Position numbers and translations under genes: made by a program. This document shows, one piece after another, positions 5,054 through 5,834 of a DNA stretch of 5,834 nucleotides. This DNA comes from Desulfobacteraceae bacterium (GTDB taxonomy: Bacteria; Desulfobacterota; DSM-4660; Desulfatiglandales; Desulfatiglandaceae): assembly GCA_030642205.1 (NCBI GenBank), contig DAOWOF010000157.1:1-5834 (forward strand). Direction: 5' to 3'. The stretch's first letter is position 1. Every line of letters starts with the position of its first letter. The notes under the pieces are model-generated. The model did no database searches. It saw nothing but the letters and a program-made list of their open reading frames with translations, and was not told the DNA's origin.

Positions 5054-5834
5054 CTAAAGTTCATGATCTACACGCGCCATAATGGCATTTTGAACAAATT
5101 CAGGCAAATCACAGTAGTAAGCATTATATCCGGATACCCTTACCATGAGATATGGATATTTATCAGGATTTTTCTGAGCATCTTCATAGATATCCTTGGA
5201 TAGAAAATTGATCTGTAACTGCGACTGACCACCCATAAGTCCAGCCTTGAGATAATCCACAAGCTTCTTAAGCCCCGCGGGACCAGCTACTGAAGGATAA
5301 TCTATTTTCATATTATATATCCAGGCCTTGAATTTTTCCTGGTCAATTTTCAGAGCTGACTTCATCCTTGCCCATGGGCCTGATCTATCAAAATCAGCAT
5401 GAGGATTAATCCCTCCATCGCATAATGGAGTAAAAGCATCTCTACCGCTAGGCAAGGCGCCAATTGTTGATCCATGATGGTAGATCAAGGTCACAGTAAG
5501 CGCGTTTGCGAATACAGGTTTGCCTCTATCATCTAGGATTGACCAGGCTAGATTATAAACATCATCAGTGGCTCTTTTAACTATCATGTCCGCGTAATCA
5601 TCATCATTGCCAAATTTTGGCGCGTCCCTGAAGTCCTGCCTCATTTGCTCATGGCCTTTCCAGTTAGCTTTAATTCCTTCAAGCATCTCTGCCATGGTAT
5701 ATTTCTTTTTGTCAAAAACGCAGTACTTCACACCAACAAGCGCATCCATAATATCAACCCAGCCAGCCCATGTCTGGAAGGAATATCTTGGAGTCACCGT
5801 CTCTTGCACTATATCATCGCCTGTGTCCAGGCAT
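5054..5834 (-). CDS. Glycyl radical enzyme copy C, X-succinate synthase-like (C-terminal 259 residues; 5' end outside window)
   Basis: The frame is open from the right edge to TAG at 5056-5054. The visible part starts CLDTGDDIV, equivalent to residue 600 of copy B, so the true start lies outside the window; a GTG at 5809 is internal and not a real start. It matches copy B at about 88% (31 differences in 259, counted by hand) with no gap. It keeps the glycyl-radical domain: PSGR, PLCDGG, GGQSQLQINF and RVSGYNA, with the radical glycine encoded at 5131-5129. The residue six positions after this glycine is Cys, where copy B has Thr. The thiyl cysteine lies outside the window and cannot be checked. 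The copy is upstream of B in transcription order and 439 bp away. Its function is inferred to be the same type as B, with substrate preference possibly different. Confidence 0.94.
   Translation of the reverse strand, partial: CLDTGDDIVQETVTPRYSFQTWAGWVDIMDALVGVKYCVFDKKKYTMAEMLEGIKANWKGHEQMRQDFRDAPKFGNDDDYADMIVKRATDDVYNLAWSILDDRGKPVFANALTVTLIYHHGSTIGALPSGRDAFTPLCDGGINPHADFDRSGPWARMKSALKIDQEKFKAWIYNMKIDYPSVAGPAGLKKLVDYLKAGLMGGQSQLQINFLSKDIYEDAQKNPDKYPYLMVRVSGYNAYYCDLPEFVQNAIMARVDHEL

Larger units (their letters stand above)
1..5834. repeat. Tandem array of about 3.02-kb repeat units, each one GRE gene plus spacer
   Basis: Copy A to copy B is offset by exactly 3027 bp at both the start codon and the left edge of the alignment. 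Copy B to copy C is offset by 3016 bp at the stop and at the right edge. Coding parts keep register without net indels; the 11-bp difference lies in the spacers. The units differ at about 12-14% of residues, so this is an old head-to-tail gene duplication rather than a recent or artefactual copy. The array may continue beyond both edges. Confidence 0.9.

Noticed and set aside
1..5834. Possible assembly artefact duplicating a single gene
   Set aside because: The copies differ at about 12-14% of amino acids, with further synonymous changes and diverged spacers, which is far beyond sequencing error or a simple misassembly.

Overview
The window lies inside a tandem array of large glycyl radical enzyme (GRE) genes, all on the minus strand. 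Three homologous copies are visible. Copy A (1-1587) has its start but runs off the left edge. Copy B (2038-4614) is complete at 858 residues. Copy C (5054-5834) shows only its last 259 residues and continues past the right edge. Transcription runs C to B to A. By hand alignment A and B share about 86% of 529 residues with no net indel, and B and C about 88% of 259 residues. The repeat unit is 3027 bp start-to-start (A/B) and 3016 bp stop-to-stop (B/C), spacers included.

The proteins carry the GRE hallmarks: a C-terminal RVSGYNA glycine loop (Gly834) and an active-site cysteine loop reading GCNTPG (Cys498). The Cys-X-Glu of GRE eliminases and 4-hydroxyphenylacetate decarboxylase is absent. 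The Cys-X-X-Pro-Gly form, an Arg exactly 15 residues after the Cys, and several flanking blocks resemble benzylsuccinate synthase BssA. A fumarate-adding (X-succinate synthase) type enzyme is therefore the best guess. The substrate is not known, and several residues aligned with the BssA toluene pocket are smaller here. No activating radical-SAM enzyme and no BssB/BssC-like small subunit lies in the window.

The two spacers (1588-2037 and 4615-5053) hold no convincing gene but are clearly homologous. Each has a stem-loop just after the upstream gene's stop, with compensatory base changes. Each also has a CTTAA-N5-TTAAG palindrome followed by TTTAGTTA, a palindrome cluster (TTAGCTAA, TAATAA/TTATTA) 66 nt upstream of the start codon, and an AAAGGAG ribosome binding site. 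Each gene thus seems to carry its own leader and 3' end, so the copies may be separately expressed rather than forming one tight operon.

The organism is most likely an anaerobic bacterium, since GREs are destroyed by oxygen, with a fairly AT-rich genome and Shine-Dalgarno initiation. Anaerobic hydrocarbon degraders (Desulfobacterota, Firmicutes) would fit, but the sequence alone does not fix the taxon.
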